Below, one piece after another: positions 61,037 to 64,000 of a stretch of 64,000 nt of DNA. The notes beneath the pieces are model-generated. The model was not told the DNA's origin. It saw only the letters and a list, made by a program, of their open reading frames with translations, and made no database searches. Within the stretch, counting starts at the first letter, position 1, and each line of letters begins with the position of its first letter. The translations under genes and the position numbers were made by a program. This stretch comes from Branchiostoma floridae. Lineage: Eukaryota > Chordata > Leptocardii > Amphioxiformes > Branchiostomatidae. The stretch is from assembly GCF_000003815.2 (NCBI RefSeq), contig NC_049992.1:10846944-10910943 (forward strand), given 5' to 3'.

Positions 61037-62069
61037 CATTCAACAATGCTAGACTGGTCACTTGATGGGTATGCACCTGGGTACATGTATGCATGGAGCA
61101 GCAGACTAGGACAGAGGGAAACTGAACATATTGTTTTCACAGCTTCTAATACGTTTTAATCTACTGAATAGACACTTTTATAGGACTCTTGACCAGCCAA
61201 ACTCCTTATGCCACTGGTAGATCTGCCTGAATATTAATTCTATAGATGCTAATACACAACAAACATACCAACAAATGTAGCTATTTTATAGACTAGTTGG
61301 CCATTCTTGCCAACATCCTCTCAGGAAAACATTTTCAAATCTGTAGGAAATCTGTAAGCGAAGGTAACTAGTAGTAGTAGAACGGTTGATATTTGTTTAT
61401 GACCAAATTTAGAAATTTTTACTCTGTCCTTCTTATGCCAAAAAGGGACTGTTCCAAAATTGAACTTGAAAAAAATCATCCCATGCCAGGGTGGACACTT
61501 CATAATCATGTAACCCAAAACTAAGGTTTGTTGTTTGAACCTTTATTAATTCATTAGAAGCTGAAATCGGCCTGCAAGCCGCTTTTCTGGTATAAGGTAC
61601 GTTCATACTAGTCCTGCACTGTAACAGCACTTACTTCTTAATTAGGCCAATGCTAGGATAATGCACGGACATACGAACCTAGCAACATGGCAAGGGTGCT
61701 TAATGATATCTGGACAGAACAGTCGCTTTCTGTAGTGATCAAATGCAACAATCTAGAGTATGACATGTATATCATACATTATACACATATGTACATACAT
61801 ACTATTACATATTACTTCTTCCTGTTAGAAGTCAACACTGCCTGTGGATCAATAAAGAAAGCAGTAAACAGTCCTTCATTTAATTTCAAGATTTTATTTA
61901 CATGCTTGGGGTATAGATGGATGTATGGAACATCTAATTATGTCCATATTTCACATACTACACAGTCTTATCAACTTTATATTATAATATCACTATTTTC
62001 CTAGCTATTAGTGCCAATATCACATAATCTATACACCTTTTCTTTGAGATGTTAACTTTATGCATTTTA
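61037..62069. other. Probable 3' UTR of the minus-strand gene and intergenic DNA
   Basis: Minus-strand AATAAA (TTTATT at 61893-61898) is a candidate polyadenylation signal for the gene whose last exon is at 62210. TTATGCCACTGGTAGATCTG at about 61207-61226 is a fragment of the hAT-like MITE family. Confidence 0.35.
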
Positions 62070-62169
62070 NNNNNNNNNNNNNNNNNNNNNNNNNNNNNNN
62101 NNNNNNNNNNNNNNNNNNNNNNNNNNNNNNNNNNNNNNNNNNNNNNNNNNNNNNNNNNNNNNNNNNNNN
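62070..62169. other. Assembly gap (100 N)
   Basis: Exactly 100 N, the conventional length for a gap of unknown size. Confidence 0.99.
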
Positions 62170-62209
62170 GAATATGACAATAATTGATGCACGCACATAT
62201 ATAATCATA

Positions 62210-62354
62210 TCAACATGGCCTAAAAATCTGAGCAATGTCTAGCTTATAAGTGGCATGGTATGTAGATCCTACTAAGTTGAGTGTACCATCATCTTCCCAC
62301 CAAGTCAGTCTCATGTCTTCATGCTCTTTCACGACAGCTCGTGATAATTTTTTC
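62210..62354 (-). CDS. Last coding exon of an unidentified gene
   Basis: On the minus strand an acceptor (TTTTTGTTCAG|G) opens a frame KKLSRAVVKEHEDMRLTWWE followed by DDGTLNLVGSTYHATYK and ends DIAQIFRPC with TGA. It enters with one base of a split codon. The acidic, Trp-rich block looks like a conserved domain end but I do not recognise it. Upstream exons must lie to the right, beyond or within the satellite. Confidence 0.55.
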
Positions 62355-62699
62355 CTGAACAAAAAGAAAATGAGGGCAGTAAACAGTGTACATAAGATAT
62401 TGATTAACACTTCATCTTAACACCATTAATCTTACTGATGCAGAAATTAATTCCTGATGCTATTTCACCTTGTACTTATTGTCTAAAATTGGCATCTATT
62501 GCTTTACATAAGTTACTGATAACTGATCATTATGCTATGGCCTAGGAAAACAAAATGTTGTGCTTCTTATTTCCCGACCTACTTTAGAAAAACCTGCCGA
62601 CCCTAGACCCTTAAAAATTTAAAAAAAGATAATCCCTACCTACCAACCCTGAAATCTTCAGGACTGAAAAAGGGACCATTATTTTCCTAGGCCTAGCTG
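62355..62699. other. Intron of the 62210 gene, no exon seen
   Basis: AT-rich, no repeats of note before the satellite begins. Confidence 0.4.
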
Positions 62700-64000
62700 A
62701 CATCTTTTCATATAACTGTTTAACATCTATACCTTAACTATGCTTACTGGTATCTTAATTCCTACAAGTTACATACTATCTGAATTAAACGATCCTATCA
62801 AAAACGTCCTCTTACATGCTAACTATCTACTTGTCTTACCTACTGTCTGTCTTAACCTACTCCTATCAAAAACGTCTTCTAACATCCTACCTTAATTGTC
62901 TGTCTTAAACTTAAAAAAATATCTTCTAACATCCTATCTACTTGTACAACCTACTGTCTGTCTTAACCTACTCCTATAAAAACATCTTCTTACATCCTAA
63001 CTATGTACTTGTCTTACCTTAACTGTCATTCTTAACCTATTTCTATCAAAAACATCTTCTATTAGTTCTAACATCCTGACTATCTACTTGTCTTACCTTA
63101 ACTGTCATTCTTAACCTACTCGTATCAAAAACATCTTCTATTAGTTCTAACATCCTGACTATCTACTTGTCTTACCTTAACTGTCATTCTTAACCTACTC
63201 GTATCAAAACTGTCTTCTATTAGTTCTAACATCCTGACTATCTACTTGTCTTACCTTAACTGTCATTCTTAACCTATTTCTATCAAAAACATCTTCTATT
63301 AGTTCTAACATCCTGACTATCTACTTGTCTTACCTTAACTGTCATTCTTAACCTACTCGTATCAAAACCGTCTTCTATTAGTTCTAACATCCTGACTATC
63401 TACTTGTCTTACCTTAACTGTCATTCTTAACCTACTCGTATCAAAACCGTCTTCTATTAGTTCTAACATCCTGACTATCTACTTGTCTTACCTTAACTGT
63501 CATTCTTAACCTATTTCTATCAAAAACATCTTCTATTAGTTCTAACATCCTGACTATCTACTTGTCTTACCTTAACTGTCATTCTTAACCTACTCGTATC
63601 AAAAACATCTTCTATTAGTTCTAACATCCTGACTATCTACTTGTCTTACCTTAACTGTCATTCTTAACCTACTCGTATCAAAACCGTCTTCTATTAGTTC
63701 TAACATCCTGACTATCTACTTGTCTTACCTTAACTGTCATTCTTAACCTACTCGTATCAAAACCGTCTTCTATTAGTTCTAACATCCTGACTATCTACTT
63801 GTCTTACCTTAACTGTCATTCTTAACCTATTTCTATCAAAAACATCTTCTATTAGTTCTAACATCCTGACTATCTACTTGTCTTACCTTAACTGTCATTC
63901 TTAACCTACTCGTATCAAAAACATCTTCTATTAGTTCTAACATCCTGACTATCTACTTGTCTTACCTTAACTGTCATTCTTAACCTACTCGTATCAAAAC
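62700..64000. repeat. 79-bp satellite with higher-order organisation
   Basis: From about 63036 to the end, units of 79 bp are nearly identical (TCTTCTATTAGTTCTAACAT at 63371 and 63450, and so on). From 62700 to 63035 there are decayed, shorter units. Units differ mainly in one segment, giving types A (TATTTCTATCAAAAACATC), B (TACTCGTATCAAAAACATC) and C (TACTCGTATCAAAACCGTC). The array runs off the window. Confidence 0.95.

Noticed and set aside
63036..64000. CRISPR array
   Set aside because: Units are contiguous 79-bp tandem repeats without unique spacers, in an animal genome.

Overview
This is a 64 kb window of animal nuclear DNA. It is AT-rich and intron-rich, full of small transposon relics, and has one 100-bp assembly gap (62070-62169). 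The evidence fits an invertebrate chordate, most likely an amphioxus (Branchiostoma-like): a TMEM220 orthologue, a KIAA2012-like fragment, tRNA-derived SINEs, many MITEs, and a secreted protein that shuffles PAN, cysteine-rich and LRR modules. The species call is inference. I built the gene models by hand from splice signals and reading phase, with no alignment.

Layout. Positions 27-1826 (minus strand) hold four phase-compatible exons of a KIAA2012-like protein that runs off the left edge. From 1.8 to 13.9 kb I see no gene, only repeats. At 13960-14643 (minus) a one-exon gene encodes a secreted protein with eight mature cysteines that I do not recognise. From 16 to 40 kb there is little coding: one isolated exon (16229-16322, minus) and a small three-exon gene of unknown function (25043-25860, minus), in DNA carrying MITEs, a SINE, LINE tails, an RFX X-box and simple repeats.

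The main gene is at 40131-55712 (plus): 22 coding exons whose phases all close to 1203 residues. It has a signal peptide, three PAN/Apple-like repeats, a one-exon eight-cysteine module, an LRR N-cap with three 24-residue LRRs, and a long C-terminal half. That half runs from a beta-rich domain through a long helical region with a buried-type hydrophobic hairpin to a beta-sandwich-like tail. This layout recalls bacterial helical pore-forming and Tc-type proteins, but the resemblance is inferred from pattern only. Its introns carry SINEs, hAT-like MITEs, a TTCGCGG MITE and an internally deleted mariner.

TMEM220 lies convergently at 56809-58900 (minus, six exons, 157 residues). Its upstream side holds a perfect YY1 site and a possible divergent first exon. 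Farther right are a composite minisatellite (59.75-60.16 kb), the last exon of an unidentified minus-strand gene (62210-62354), and a 79-bp satellite with a 4-unit higher-order pattern that continues past the window's end.
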